The notes: generated from the sequence alone by a model not told the origin. Shown: positions 22,541 to 32,382, numbered from the stretch's first letter. The stretch: DNA of 33,552 bases from Salinicola rhizosphaerae (GCF_014652715.1 NZ_BMZI01000002.1:1-33552), one strand, 5' to 3'. Program-made: numbers and translations.

Positions 22541-23791
22541 ATGTCACCACCTGCCGCTTCCGACGCGACCAACGTCTATCCCTCGCCGAGGCCAGGCTCG
22601 CTGCTCTACTACACCCTGCTGATGGTGACGTTTCTGGCTGCCTCGAGCGCGCCGACACCGCTCTATCAGATCTACCAGATGGCCTGGGGCTTCTCGACCA
22701 CCTGGCTGACGCTGGTTTTCGCAAGCTATGTCTTCGCGCTGCTGCTGGCGCTGCTGGTCAGCGGGTCGCTATCGGATTATCTCGGCCGCCGTCCGGTCGT
22801 TGCCATCGCGATCGTTGGCGAGATCGTCTCGATGGGAATCTTTCTTGGCGCGAGCGATCTGCACTGGCTGCTGGCCGCACGCATCGTGCAGGGGCTCGCC
22901 ACCGGCATCGTCACCAGCGCCCTGGCCGCTGCCATGCTGGATAGCGACCATACCCGCGGCCCGGTGATGGCAAGCATCGCGCCGCTCTGTGGCATGGGCT
23001 TCGGTGCGCTGTTCGCCGGCGCGCTGGTCACCTATGCGCCGGCGCCGCGGCATCTGGTCTACGCGCTGCTGGCCATCATCCTGCTCGCACAGCTGGCGAT
23101 TCTCATGAAGATTCCGGAGAGCGTGGCACGAAGGCCCGGGGCGCTGGCCTCGCTGCGACCGCGCGCGAAGGTACCTCCCAGCGCGCGCGGCCCGATGCTG
23201 CGGGTGATTCCCGCGGTCATCTCTTCCTGGGCGCTGGGCGGGTTCTCGCTCTCGCTGGGCCCCATCCTGGTGGAGACGGTCAGCGGCGTTCACAATCCGC
23301 TGGTCGGGTGCCTGGTCACGTTCATGCTCCCGTTCATCGGCGGCGTGAGCATCCTGACCCTGCGCACGCGAGCGCCTCATATCGCCGTGATGATCGGCAC
23401 CGGCTGCCTGATCGTCGGTATGCTCGGGTTGTTACTGGGCGTCTACCTGACAAAGGTGAGCGTACTGCTGGCGGGAACGGCCATCGCCGGTATTGGCTTC
23501 GGCGCCGCCTTCATGGGCGCCATGCGAACGGTCATGCCGCTGGCGCCGGCCACCGAACGCTCGGCGCTGATGGCAGCGTTCTACGTGGTCTGCTATCTCT
23601 CCGCCAGTTCGCTGGCACTGCTCGGCGGCATGGCGGCGCAGTGCTTCGGCCTGCTGCCGACGACCTACGGCTATGGCGGTCTCGTCGCGCTACTGTCGCT
23701 GATCGCCCTGCTCGGCACCGTAATCCAGCAGCGTGGGCGCACACGCGACTGCGCTTCGGAGACCGCTACCCGAGGTTACGATCGCGCCTGA
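22541..23791 (+). CDS. MFS transporter (drug/small-molecule efflux type)
   Basis: A 416-residue protein with about 12 membrane helices. The loop between helices 2 and 3 has the MFS motif GSLSDYLGRRPVV (75-87), and helix 1 contains the pattern FLAASSAPTPLYQIYQMAWG common in a group of MFS exporters. Helix 4 shows RIVQGLATGIVTSALAAAML. The N-terminal 18 residues are hydrophilic. A TetR gene lies divergently upstream, suggesting substrate-induced expression. AGGTA precedes the ATG. The gene ends 19 bp from the convergent NUDIX gene. The substrate cannot be told from the sequence. Confidence 0.92.
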   Translation: MSPPAASDATNVYPSPRPGSLLYYTLLMVTFLAASSAPTPLYQIYQMAWGFSTTWLTLVFASYVFALLLALLVSGSLSDYLGRRPVVAIAIVGEIVSMGIFLGASDLHWLLAARIVQGLATGIVTSALAAAMLDSDHTRGPVMASIAPLCGMGFGALFAGALVTYAPAPRHLVYALLAIILLAQLAILMKIPESVARRPGALASLRPRAKVPPSARGPMLRVIPAVISSWALGGFSLSLGPILVETVSGVHNPLVGCLVTFMLPFIGGVSILTLRTRAPHIAVMIGTGCLIVGMLGLLLGVYLTKVSVLLAGTAIAGIGFGAAFMGAMRTVMPLAPATERSALMAAFYVVCYLSASSLALLGGMAAQCFGLLPTTYGYGGLVALLSLIALLGTVIQQRGRTRDCASETATRGYDRA

Positions 23792-23810
23792 CTCAGTCGA
23801 TGAGCGCGAA

Positions 23811-24473
23811 TCAATCGATCAAGGCGGCTCGGCGCGGGTCGGCGTGAAACGCGAAGGCGTCGGCGATATCGCGGGCGATGACGCGCGGCTCGGAAAGCGG
23901 CGGCAGTTCATGCGGCGAGAAATAGCCCGCATCATGAACTTCGTGTCCGGGGTCGAGCGGAGCGTCATCGAGCCGCTCGCAGAGGAAGAACAGCTTGTAG
24001 AAGTCGAGCACATCCGGCGGATAGGCGTGACGCGCCTTGTGGCGCAGCGCGAAGAGTCGGGAAACGGTGACTCGAACCCCCGCCTCCTCCCAGACTTCCT
24101 TGACCGTATTGTCGGCAGCCGAGACACCGACTTCGGCGTAGCCGCCGGGCATGGTCCAGCGACCGTCCATCTTCTCTTTCACCAGCAGGATCTTGCCGTC
24201 GTCGATGATCGCTGCCCGCACGTCGATTTTTGGCGTGACGTGACCTTCGCCTCGGCCGAGCGCCAGTGCCACGCGCTCGACCGGCACCGCGCCGAGCGAG
24301 GCCATCATCTCGCGGGAGAGCGCGGATATCTCCTCGTAGCGCTCTCGGTCGAACTTGTCCTGGCAGTAGTGCAATCCGGTCTCGGCGAGTGCCGAGAGCC
24401 GCTTCGCCCACGACAGCCACTGGCTTTCCATGGCGGCGGGTATCGATTCACGATCCGTCGAATCGTTTCTCAT
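23811..24473 (-). CDS. NUDIX hydrolase (YjhB-like, with N-terminal helical domain)
   Basis: A 220-residue cytoplasmic protein. Residues 15-65 form the helical N-terminal domain found in one NUDIX subgroup (LSWAKRLSALAETGLHYCQD... RYEEIS). The catalytic NUDIX helix is at 111-133 (GYAEVGVSAADNTVKEVWEE AGV): the metal-binding KE..EE core is present, but the first conserved Glu is Val and Arg is Lys. This form (G.A.VG.S...N.VKEV.EE.G) is normal for the subgroup, whose members hydrolyse nucleoside-diphosphate derivatives such as ADP-ribose. The substrate here is not determined. ATG 24431 is an alternative start. Confidence 0.9.
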   Translation of the reverse strand: MRNDSTDRESIPAAMESQWLSWAKRLSALAETGLHYCQDKFDRERYEEISALSREMMASLGAVPVERVALALGRGEGHVTPKIDVRAAIIDDGKILLVKEKMDGRWTMPGGYAEVGVSAADNTVKEVWEEAGVRVTVSRLFALRHKARHAYPPDVLDFYKLFFLCERLDDAPLDPGHEVHDAGYFSPHELPPLSEPRVIARDIADAFAFHADPRRAALID

Positions 24474-24555
24474 GAGGTGTCGTTCCGGCAGCGGTATTCA
24501 CCCAAAGACTAACAAGCGCGCTGAAACGCGTCAGGCAATGAGGGCATAAAACGCG

Positions 24556-24577
24556 AAAAGCCCTTCCGGAGAAGGGC
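24556..24577 (-). terminator. Intrinsic terminator of the Spy-like gene
   Basis: Plus-strand GCCCTTC (24560-24566) and GAAGGGC (24571-24577) flank the loop CGGA. On the minus strand the stem is followed by UUUU (plus AAAA 24556-24559). It lies 79 bp downstream of the Spy-like stop codon. Confidence 0.8.
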
Positions 24578-24655
24578 CTTCGAGAGCGTCCAGATGACGC
24601 GGCTGCGCCATGTGCGAATAGCGACAAGACGCAGCGCCGGCTCGGCGCTTGCCGA

Positions 24656-25432
24656 TCAGCCCGCCTTCGGGGCATCCATGTCACCCGGGCCGCGGCCATC
24701 GTGCGGGCGGTCATGCGGACCGTGCGGTGGCTTGGTCAGTGCCTCGTAGGCGGTTAGCTGATCCCCGTTCAAGGCCTCGGAGAGCGCGGCATGACGCTGC
24801 TCCAGCAGCTGCTTGAACTGGGCGCCGCGCGCATCGCGATCGGCATCCGGCGCCTCCACGTCCGGGCGTTTCAGCTGGTGAAGGCCGTCGAAGAAGCTGC
24901 GCTCGGCGTTCATTACCTCGGCGCTCTGCTGCTGGCTCAGATTCCAACTGGCAAAGAGTGGCTCGAAACGCTGCTTCCAGTGCTCGGCCATCTCTTCCTG
25001 GCTCGGCTTGCCGACGCCAGGGCCACCGTGGTGGCGCATCATCGGCGGACGCGGGCGCTCGAGCATCTGATAGGCGTGCAGTTGCTCATCGCTTAGCACC
25101 TCGGCGAGCTGGTCGCGCTGCGCCTCGAGCAGCGATTCCATCTTCGCGCGACGCTGATCGCGGCTGGCCTCCCCCTTGTCGTCGTGAAGTTGCTTCAATT
25201 CCGCATGAAAGGATTCATCGGCCTGCTTCAGCGCGGCGAGCTGGTCGTCATCGAGGTTCCAGCTGGCGACCACGGCATCCTTGAGCGGATTACCCTGATG
25301 CTGGCGCGCCTCCTGAGACATCGGCGGCTGCGGTCGATCGGCAGTGTGGTCCATGGATGCGGCCATGGCGAGCGGTGACAACGTGGTAGCGGCGACTGCC
25401 AGCGCCAGAAAACTCTTCTTGAATGCCTGCAT
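24656..25432 (-). CDS. Periplasmic Spy/CpxP-like protein with internal duplication
   Basis: A 258-residue secreted protein with a signal peptide (MQAFKKSFLALAVAATTLSP, cleavage near AMA-AS). The mature part consists of two related helical halves: 56-124 (VASWNLDDDQLAALKQADES to LSDEQLHAYQML) and 160-232 (FASWNLSQQQSAEVMNAERS to LNGDQLTAYEAL). The (L)(S/N).(E/D)QL.AY endings resemble the LTxxQ motifs of the Spy/CpxP/ZraP group of envelope-stress proteins, and the charged helical character agrees. Linkers are rich in His, Pro, Met and Gly, which could bind metal. Start 25432 is supported by AGGAG nine bases upstream; the frame is open further upstream without support. The exact family is uncertain. 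Confidence 0.82.
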   Translation of the reverse strand: MQAFKKSFLALAVAATTLSPLAMAASMDHTADRPQPPMSQEARQHQGNPLKDAVVASWNLDDDQLAALKQADESFHAELKQLHDDKGEASRDQRRAKMESLLEAQRDQLAEVLSDEQLHAYQMLERPRPPMMRHHGGPGVGKPSQEEMAEHWKQRFEPLFASWNLSQQQSAEVMNAERSFFDGLHQLKRPDVEAPDADRDARGAQFKQLLEQRHAALSEALNGDQLTAYEALTKPPHGPHDRPHDGRGPGDMDAPKAG

Positions 25433-25492
25433 GATTTCACGCTCCTGGTTGCGCACCGAGACGCGGTGCAGGATCACTATCGCGCTGCTTCA

Positions 25493-25507
25493 TGCACACA
25501 GTGTGCA
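25493..25507. promoter_or_regulatory. Perfect 15-bp palindrome upstream of the Spy-like gene
   Basis: TGCACAC-A-GTGTGCA lies 61-75 bp upstream of the Spy-like start codon in its probable promoter region. A second stem (GCACCG/CGGTGC, 25453-25469) lies nearer the start, in the leader. A dimeric regulator could bind the palindrome; no family consensus was recognised. Confidence 0.45.
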
Positions 25508-25573
25508 GCGAGCGTGGAAGGGTGATTCACGAAATCGTCAAACCCGAGGGTCAAGACGGCACGCCAGAAACGC

Positions 25574-25596
25574 AAAACCGCCCACTGGGGGGCGGT
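25574..25596 (-). terminator. Intrinsic terminator of the nrdHIEF operon
   Basis: Plus-strand ACCGCCC (25577-25583) pairs with GGGCGGT (25590-25596). On the minus strand the stem is followed by UUUU. It lies 34 bp after the nrdF stop codon and closes the operon. Confidence 0.85.
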
Positions 25597-25629
25597 CTGC
25601 AACGGACATCGAGCGAGGTCACACAATGC

Positions 25630-26685
<1,056 letters not shown>

Positions 26686-28857
26686 TTAGAGGGTGCAGGA
26701 AACGCAGCCCTCGACTTCCGTTCCTTCAAGGGCGGCCTGACGCAGACGGATGTAGTAGATCGTCTTGATACCTTTGCGCCAGGCGTAGATCTGCGCCTTG
26801 TTGACGTCGCGGGTCGTCGCCGTGTCGCGGAAGAAGAGCGTCAGCGACAGGCCCTGGTCGACGTGCTGGGTCGCCTCAGCGTAGGTGTCGATGATCTTCT
26901 CGGGGCCGAGCTCGTAGGCGTCCTGATAGTATTCCTGATTGTCGTCGCGCAGGTACGGCGCCGGATAGTAGACGCGACCCAGTTTGCCTTCCTTGCGGAT
27001 CTCGACCTTGGCCGTGACCGGGTGGATGCTCGAGGTCGAGTTGTTGATATACGAGATCGAACCGGTCGGCGGGATCGCCTGCAGGTTACGGTTGAAGAGT
27101 CCGTGGGCCATGACCGAGGCCTTCAGCTCGCGCCAGTCGTCCTGCGTCGGCACGTGAATCCCGCTCTTCTCGAACAGGCCACGCACCTTCTCGGTCTTCG
27201 GCTCCCAGGCACGCTCGGTGTACTTGTCGAAGTACTCGCCGCTGGCGTAGGTCGACTGCTCGAAACCGGCAAAGCGCCGGTCGCGCTCGATGGCGATCCG
27301 GTTGGAGGCGCGAATGGCGTGGAACGCGACGGTGTAGAAGTAGATGTTGGTGAAATCCAACCCTTCCTCGCTGCCGTAGAAGATGCGCTCACGGGCCAGG
27401 TAGCCGTGCAGGTTCATCTGACCCAGGCCGATCGCGTGGGACTTGGCGTTGCCTTCGGCGATCGACGGCACGGAAGTGATGTCGCTCATCTCGGAGACCG
27501 CGGTCAGCCCGCGGATGGCGGTCTCGACCGTGGCGCCGAAGTCCGGCGAATCCATGGTCTTGGCGATGTTGAGCGAGCCCAGGTTGCAGGAGATGTCTTC
27601 GCCGATCTTGCGATAGCCGAGGTCGTCGTCGTAATCGGTCGGGGTGTTGACCTGCAGGATCTCGGAGCAGAGGTTCGACATGTTGATACGACCGTGAATC
27701 GGATTGGCGCGATTCACCGTGTCCTCGAACATCAGGTACGGATAGCCGGACTCGAACTGCAGCTCGGCAATGGTCTGGAACAGCTCGCGAGCGTTGATCT
27801 TCTTCTTGCGGATACGCCCGTCGGCGACCATCTCGTCGTACTTCTCGGTGACGCTGATGTCACCGAACGGCACGCCGTAGATACGCTCGACGTCGTAGGG
27901 CGAGAAGAGATACATCTCCTCGTTGCGCTTGGCCAGCTCGAAGGTGATGTCCGGCATCACGATACCGAGCGACAGGGTCTTGATGCGGATCTTCTCGTCG
28001 GCGTTCTCGCGCTTGGTGTCGAGAAATCGCAGGATGTCCGGATGGTGCGCGTTGAGATAGACCGCACCGGCGCCCTGACGCGCACCGAGCTGGTTGGCGT
28101 AGGAGAAGGCGTCCTCGAGCATCTTCATGATCGGGATGATGCCGGAGGACTGGTTCTCGATGCGTTTGATCGGTGCACCGGACTCGCGCACGTTGGAGAG
28201 CGAGAAGGCCACGCCACCGCCGCGCTTGGAGAGCTGAAGCGCCGAGTTGATGGAGCGCCCGATGGACTCCATGTTGTCCTCGATGCGCAGCAGGAAGCAG
28301 GAGACGAGTTCGCCACGCTGCTGCTTGCCGCAGTTGAGGAAGGTCGGCGTCGCCGGCTGGAAGCGGCCGTGAATGATCTCGTCGACCAGCTGCTTTGCCA
28401 GCGTCTCGTCGCCGCGCGCGAGCGACAGCGCGACCATGCAGACGCGGTCCTCGAAACGCTCGAGATAGCGTTTGCCGTCGAAGGTCTTCAACGTGTAGCT
28501 GGTGTAGTACTTGAACGCGCCCAGGAAGCTCTGGAAACGGAACTTGACCGCATAGGCCTGATCGAACAGCGCCGTGACGAACGCGAAGTCGTACTGATCG
28601 AGCACCTGCTGCTCGTAGTAGCCCTCTTCCGTCAGATAGTCGAGTTTTTCCTTCAACGAGTGGAAGAACACCGTGTTCTGGTTCACGTGCTGCAGGAAAT
28701 ACTGACGCGCGGCTTCGCGATCCTTGTCGAGCTGCAGATGCCCCTCGGCATCGTACAGGTTCAACATCGCGTTGAGCGCGTGGTAGTCGAGCGTCTTGGC
28801 GTTGTGATCGGCAGCGGGTCGCGTTGCCGTCTCTTTTTCTAGGCTGAGCGTTTCCAA
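26686..28857 (-). CDS. nrdE: Class Ib ribonucleotide reductase, large subunit NrdE
   Basis: A 723-residue catalytic subunit that reduces ribonucleoside diphosphates. The active-site triad is Asn395, Cys397, Glu399 (NLCSEI). The redox pair is Cys187 (ELVSCFLL) and Cys424 (DISCNLGS), and the C-terminal shuttle pair is Cys718 and Cys721 (GCVSCTL). There is no N-terminal ATP-cone, as expected for class Ib. The start is probably TTG at 28857, since homologous sequence begins just after it ([13 protein letters not shown] at residue 24 is conserved) and the only nearby upstream ATG (28864) is out of frame. The first 19 bases overlap the end of nrdI, implying coupled translation. Confidence 0.97.
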   Translation of the reverse strand: METLSLEKETATRPAADHNAKTLDYHALNAMLNLYDAEGHLQLDKDREAARQYFLQHVNQNTVFFHSLKEKLDYLTEEGYYEQQVLDQYDFAFVTALFDQAYAVKFRFQSFLGAFKYYTSYTLKTFDGKRYLERFEDRVCMVALSLARGDETLAKQLVDEIIHGRFQPATPTFLNCGKQQRGELVSCFLLRIEDNMESIGRSINSALQLSKRGGGVAFSLSNVRESGAPIKRIENQSSGIIPIMKMLEDAFSYANQLGARQGAGAVYLNAHHPDILRFLDTKRENADEKIRIKTLSLGIVMPDITFELAKRNEEMYLFSPYDVERIYGVPFGDISVTEKYDEMVADGRIRKKKINARELFQTIAELQFESGYPYLMFEDTVNRANPIHGRINMSNLCSEILQVNTPTDYDDDLGYRKIGEDISCNLGSLNIAKTMDSPDFGATVETAIRGLTAVSEMSDITSVPSIAEGNAKSHAIGLGQMNLHGYLARERIFYGSEEGLDFTNIYFYTVAFHAIRASNRIAIERDRRFAGFEQSTYASGEYFDKYTERAWEPKTEKVRGLFEKSGIHVPTQDDWRELKASVMAHGLFNRNLQAIPPTGSISYINNSTSSIHPVTAKVEIRKEGKLGRVYYPAPYLRDDNQEYYQDAYELGPEKIIDTYAEATQHVDQGLSLTLFFRDTATTRDVNKAQIYAWRKGIKTIYYIRLRQAALEGTEVEGCVSCTL

Positions 28858-29243
28858 AATTCATTCACCCCTGCAAGAACGCGATGGACATCCTCTTCGG
28901 TGCCCATCAGTTCGAACCGATAAAGAAGCGGCACCTGACATTTCCGCGCGATCACGCGTCCAGCGAGGCCGAAAGCCGCGCCGAAGTTGGTGTTGCCACC
29001 CGCGATCACGCCCCGGATCAGGGACCGATTGTGTGCATCGTTGAGAAACCGGATGACCTGCGGTGGCACCGAGCTCATCGGATCACCGTCACCGTAGGTC
29101 GGCACGACGAGAATGTAGGGCTCGTCGACGTGCAGAGGCTGATCGTCACGGTTCAGTGGAATACGGGTGGCCGGTAACCCCAGTTTTTCCACGAAGCGCC
29201 GCGTGTTGCCTGATTTGGTCGAAAAATAGACCAGCTCAGCCAT
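28839..29243 (-). CDS. nrdI: Flavodoxin-like NrdI, class Ib RNR activator
   Basis: A 134-residue flavodoxin-like protein that supplies superoxide or reducing power to build the NrdF cofactor. The phosphate-binding loop is FSTKSGNT (7-14), and the family patterns [12 protein letters not shown] and [18 protein letters not shown] are intact. Length is normal for NrdI. It lies between nrdH and nrdE, separated from nrdH by 97 bp and overlapping nrdE by 19 bp. AGGAG stands eight bases before the ATG. Confidence 0.96.
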   Translation of the reverse strand: MAELVYFSTKSGNTRRFVEKLGLPATRIPLNRDDQPLHVDEPYILVVPTYGDGDPMSSVPPQVIRFLNDAHNRSLIRGVIAGGNTNFGAAFGLAGRVIARKCQVPLLYRFELMGTEEDVHRVLAGVNEFWKRSA

Positions 29244-29340
29244 GACGGTTCTCCTGCGCCTCTGCGCGGTTCAGGCACCGCGGGCAGACCCCGCGACGAC
29301 CTGGCAAATACGAAGAACAGAAAAAAGCAGAAAGACGATC

Positions 29341-29565
29341 TCAGGCAACCAGCGTGCTGATCTTGTCCGGACGGAAACCGGCCCAGTGATCTTCACCGGC
29401 AACGACGACCGGCACCTGGCGATAGCCCAGATCCTGCACGCGCTGCATCGCATCGGCGTCTTGCGTCAGGTCGACCACGGTATAGTCGATTCCTTGTTTG
29501 TCCAGCGCGCGATAGGTCGCGTTGCACTGGACGCAGGCAGGTTTGCTATAGATCGTGATGCTCAT
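29341..29565 (-). CDS. nrdH: Glutaredoxin-like NrdH
   Basis: A 74-residue redoxin, first gene of nrdHIEF. It has the active-site CVQC (Cys11, Cys14) after MSITIYSKPA, and the C-terminal pattern DLGYRQVPVVVAGEDHWAGF followed by RPDKI, specific for NrdH. NrdH reduces the shuttle cysteines of NrdE, using thioredoxin reductase. The frame is open upstream and an ATG at 29580 would add five residues; the ATG at 29565 gives the standard N-terminus. The NrdR boxes and promoter lie 110-155 bp upstream. Confidence 0.95.
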   Translation of the reverse strand: MSITIYSKPACVQCNATYRALDKQGIDYTVVDLTQDADAMQRVQDLGYRQVPVVVAGEDHWAGFRPDKISTLVA

Positions 29566-29674
29566 GATAATCGTTACCATCCGTGACGTGATGAGACGCC
29601 CATCGAGTGCGATGGCGCGGGCCTGGTCAGCGGCCTGAATCACGACATTGCGTCGCCCTTGCCGCCTCTGAAAA

Positions 29675-29721
29675 ACACTATATCTGGTAGGGAATGAATT
29701 TTCCAAGCATAGATGTGGTTT
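29675..29721 (-). promoter_or_regulatory. nrdHIEF promoter with two NrdR boxes
   Basis: ACACTATATCTGGTAG (29675-29690) matches the NrdR box consensus acaCwAtATaTwGtgt in its whole first half. A weaker box, AGCATAGATGTGGTTT (29706-29721), begins exactly 31 bp away, the spacing known for paired NrdR sites. On the minus strand, TTGGAA (29706-29701) and TATAGT (29682-29677) form a -35/-10 pair with an 18-bp spacer, so both boxes cover the promoter. NrdR represses RNR genes when dATP is high. Confidence 0.75.
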
Positions 29722-29749
29722 TTTTCTGTGCGATTCCTGTGGACAAATC

Positions 29750-29813
29750 AGGCCCCTTCTGGAGCCCGCACCAGAGCCCGCCTCCCGCCCTGTCAAGCGA
29801 CGAAAAGGGGCCT
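29750..29813. repeat. Widely spaced 9-bp inverted repeat
   Basis: AGGCCCCTT (29750-29758) and AAGGGGCCT (29805-29813) are exact reverse complements 46 bp apart. They lie in the non-coding stretch between the nrdHIEF promoter and the terminator behind gnd. The function is unknown and chance is possible. Confidence 0.4.
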
Positions 29814-29823
29814 TTTGCACCAC

Positions 29824-29857
29824 CGAAAACGCCGATCGACTTGTGTCGATCGGCGTT
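29824..29857 (-). terminator. Strong intrinsic terminator downstream of gnd
   Basis: A perfect 13-bp stem, AACGCCGATCGAC (29828-29840) with GTCGATCGGCGTT (29845-29857), around a TTGT loop. On the minus strand it continues into UUUUC. It lies about 170 bp after the gnd stop codon and separates gnd from the nrdHIEF promoter. Confidence 0.75.
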
Positions 29858-29951
29858 GCGCCACACCAGATATGGTAGTCACTGATCGACGGGGGACGAT
29901 CGATCCACAGCCACGGAAAGAGCGGTCGACAGCCAGTGACTTCGACATACG

Positions 29952-30026
29952 CCTGTCGATGTAAAACTTATCGATGTCAACCCTGGCGATGTAAAACCTG
30001 ACGATAGAAACCCTATCGACAGACCT
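29952..30026. repeat. Degenerate 15-bp tandem repeat array after gnd
   Basis: Five contiguous 15-bp units with the common form CCTnnCGATGTAAAA: CCTGTCGATGTAAAA (29952), CTTATCGATGTCAAC (29967), CCTGGCGATGTAAAA (29982), CCTGACGATAGAAAC (29997) and CCTATCGACAGACCT (30012). The array starts at the gnd stop codon on the 3' side of the gene. Units differ by several bases, so it is an old or selected array. No known repeat family was recognised. Confidence 0.8.
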
Positions 30027-30931
30027 CAGGAAGACTTGATGGCATGCCCCCCGAACTCGTTGCGCATGGCGGCGAGCAGCTTGTCACCGTAAGAGTCCTT
30101 TTCGCGCGAGCGCAGGCGCTCGAGCAGCGACAGCGTGATCACCGGGGCGCTGACATCGAGCTCGATCGCTTCGGATATCGTCCAGCGTCCCTCGCCGGAG
30201 TCGGACACATAGGGCGCGATACCGGCAAGCGCCGGATTCTTGTCGAGTGCGTTGGCAGTCAGGTCGAGCAGCCAGGAGCGCACCACGCTACCGTGACGCC
30301 AGACCTCGGCGACCTGATGCAGGTCGAGATCGAACTCGGCCTTTTTCTCCATGATCGCAAAGCCTTCCGCATAGGCCTGCATCATGCCGTATTCGATGCC
30401 GTTATGGACCATCTTGGTGAAGTGCCCCGCGCCGCTCGGGCCGACGTGCCCCCAGCCTTTATCGGCAGCCGGCGCCAGCGCTTCGAACAGCGGCGTGAGC
30501 GAGTCGACGATGGCCGTCTCGCCACCGACCATCATGCTGTAGCCCTCTGCGAGCCCCCAGACGCCACCACTGGTGCCGACATCGACATAGTGCAGACCGC
30601 TTGCGCGAAGCGTCTGCGCGCGTCGCACCGTGTCCTTGTACATCGAATTGCCGCCATCGATGACGATATCATCGGCGGAAAGCAGTGACTTGAGCTCGTC
30701 AAGCAGCGTATCGACGAGCTCGCCAGCCGGCACCATCAGCCAGACGATGCGTGGAGAAGGCAGGGCCTCGACCGCTGCCGCGAGCGATTCAGCCGGTTCG
30801 ATCCCTTTCTCGGCGGCGCGGGAGAGCGCCTCCTTTCCCGGATCGGACCCGACGACCCGGTGTCCGCCGCGCACCAACCGCTCGGCCATGTTCGCGCCCA
30901 TGCGCCCGAGACCTACCATGACAAGATCCAT
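30026..30931 (-). CDS. gnd: 6-phosphogluconate dehydrogenase, decarboxylating (short form)
   Basis: A 301-residue enzyme of the short (about 300-residue) 6-phosphogluconate dehydrogenase class, converting 6-phosphogluconate to ribulose 5-phosphate and CO2. The nucleotide fold has GLGRMGAN (7-14). Substrate and catalytic elements are GTSGGVWGLAEGYSMMVGG (119-137) and HFTKMVHNGIEYGMMQ (170-185) with Lys173, plus the C-terminal SREKDSYGDKLLAAMRNEFG and GH. At the end of the second beta-strand, SDP (Asp30) replaces the NRS-type residues of NADP-dependent enzymes, which suggests NAD preference. GAGGAG stands six bases before the ATG. It is transcribed alone and followed by a tandem repeat and a terminator. 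Confidence 0.94.
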   Translation of the reverse strand: MDLVMVGLGRMGANMAERLVRGGHRVVGSDPGKEALSRAAEKGIEPAESLAAAVEALPSPRIVWLMVPAGELVDTLLDELKSLLSADDIVIDGGNSMYKDTVRRAQTLRASGLHYVDVGTSGGVWGLAEGYSMMVGGETAIVDSLTPLFEALAPAADKGWGHVGPSGAGHFTKMVHNGIEYGMMQAYAEGFAIMEKKAEFDLDLHQVAEVWRHGSVVRSWLLDLTANALDKNPALAGIAPYVSDSGEGRWTISEAIELDVSAPVITLSLLERLRSREKDSYGDKLLAAMRNEFGGHAIKSS

Positions 30932-31167
30932 GTGAGCTCCTCTGACTGGAGAGTATCGTCAGCATCGCCGGAGCCCCACGATATCGGCACGACGAAACCT
31001 GACGCGTCCTCTCCCAGAATAGCGGAAAACGCGAACACGCAGATGTCATGCCGGAGCCGATGTCATGGCGGAAAGACCAGCGTCGGCCGCCGGTCGCGAT
31101 CACCTCGAGAAACGACGCGATGGCCGGCCAGCCACGGGAACGAGAACCCCGAGCGCGCCAGGCTCGA

Positions 31168-32382
31168 TCAGCGGTCGCCGCCCGCACGCATGAGATGCCC
31201 CGCGATCAGGCGACGTACCGGCCAGGCAGCGCTGCCTGCGCGCAGCACCGCCTTGCGCAGCAGTCGTGCCGGCGGCCTGTCGTCAGTGTAAAGACCGACG
31301 ATGGCCATCGTCGCCGCAAACAGGGGGCCAGTCGCCAGGCGCTGCTCGCGCTGGTAGCGTTTGAGCAGATCGCGACTGGCGATGGGCTGCCCGGCCGATC
31401 GAGCCTCGCCGATCAACGATACCAGTCGCCACAGCCCCTGAAGCCCGAGGTTGAAACCGTGCGCGGTTACCGGATGCATGCCGACCGCCGCATCGCCGAT
31501 CAGCGCCTGGCGCGGCCCGACGAACCGCTCGGCATAGACGCTCGCCAGCGGATAGCGATGCGGCTCGGCGGCTCGGGTCATCGGGCCAAGACGATGCGCG
31601 AAGCGACGCGTGATATCGGCATTGAAGTCACCCTCGGACAGCGCCATCAGCGCCTCCATCTCTGCCGGCGGCAGCGTCAGCACCACCGAAGAGCAGAATT
31701 CGCTGACCGGGAGCAGCGCCAGCGTCTGCCCGTGGCCGAACCACTCCCAGGCGCTCTGGTCGTGCGGTTCTTCATGCTGCATGCGACAGACCAGCATGTG
31801 CTGGCCGTGCTGGAAGGTGTGCGCGGGGGTGCCCATCGACCGGCGCGTGGCGGAGAATCGGCCGTCGGCCGCGACCAGCAGTTCGGCGCGAACCGACTCG
31901 CCGTCACCGAGGCGTAATTCGACGCCGGCATCCGTTGTCTCGTGGCGCTCGATCTCGCGACCGTCTCGCCACAGGATCTCCGCGCCGACCGAATCCGTTG
32001 CCGTCGCCGCCTGATAGGCCGCTCGGCGGATGACTCGGTTGGGCACCAGGCAAGCGAGCGGGTCGTCGCTGGCGGCGCCCGGCGCAATCTGCATCGCGAA
32101 GAGGGATTCGCCATCGAAGACCCGGGCAGCTCGCATCGGCGCACGCTCGGCATCCGGCACCCGCGGCCAGACGTCGAGCGCCTCCAGGATGTCTCGAGAC
32201 GCTCGCGTCAGCGCGATCTCACGCCCGTCGTTGCCGGGGTCCGACATGGCGCCGCGCGGCTGACGGTCGATCAGCATCGCGCTGATTCCACGACGCGACA
32301 GCGCCTTCGCGAAGCAGAGCCCGATCGGCCCCGCGCCCACGATGGCGACATCGACGCCTGTCGGAGAAACGCTATCCCCCAT
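31168..32382 (-). CDS. UbiH/COQ6-family FAD hydroxylase, possibly UbiM
   Basis: A 404-residue flavoprotein monooxygenase. The FAD dinucleotide motif is VAIVGAGPIGLCFAKAL (12-28). The NAD(P)H/FAD DG motif is VAADGRFSATRRSMG (170-184), and the ribityl-binding GD motif is ALIGDAAVGMHPVTAHGFNL (293-312). These define the ubiquinone-biosynthesis hydroxylase family (UbiF, UbiH, UbiI, UbiM, COQ6). Features such as VSEFCSSVVLTLP and the absence of nearby ubi genes suggest the broad-specificity UbiM type, but this is tentative. The frame is open upstream to 32505; ATG 32382 is chosen because it places the FAD motif at the normal distance and has GGGAG upstream. Its probable role is hydroxylation of the ubiquinone ring. 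Confidence 0.88.
   Translation of the reverse strand: MGDSVSPTGVDVAIVGAGPIGLCFAKALSRRGISAMLIDRQPRGAMSDPGNDGREIALTRASRDILEALDVWPRVPDAERAPMRAARVFDGESLFAMQIAPGAASDDPLACLVPNRVIRRAAYQAATATDSVGAEILWRDGREIERHETTDAGVELRLGDGESVRAELLVAADGRFSATRRSMGTPAHTFQHGQHMLVCRMQHEEPHDQSAWEWFGHGQTLALLPVSEFCSSVVLTLPPAEMEALMALSEGDFNADITRRFAHRLGPMTRAAEPHRYPLASVYAERFVGPRQALIGDAAVGMHPVTAHGFNLGLQGLWRLVSLIGEARSAGQPIASRDLLKRYQREQRLATGPLFAATMAIVGLYTDDRPPARLLRKAVLRAGSAAWPVRRLIAGHLMRAGGDR

Noticed and set aside
29952-30026. CRISPR-like array
   Set aside because: The 15-bp units abut directly with no spacers and are degenerate, and no cas gene is present.
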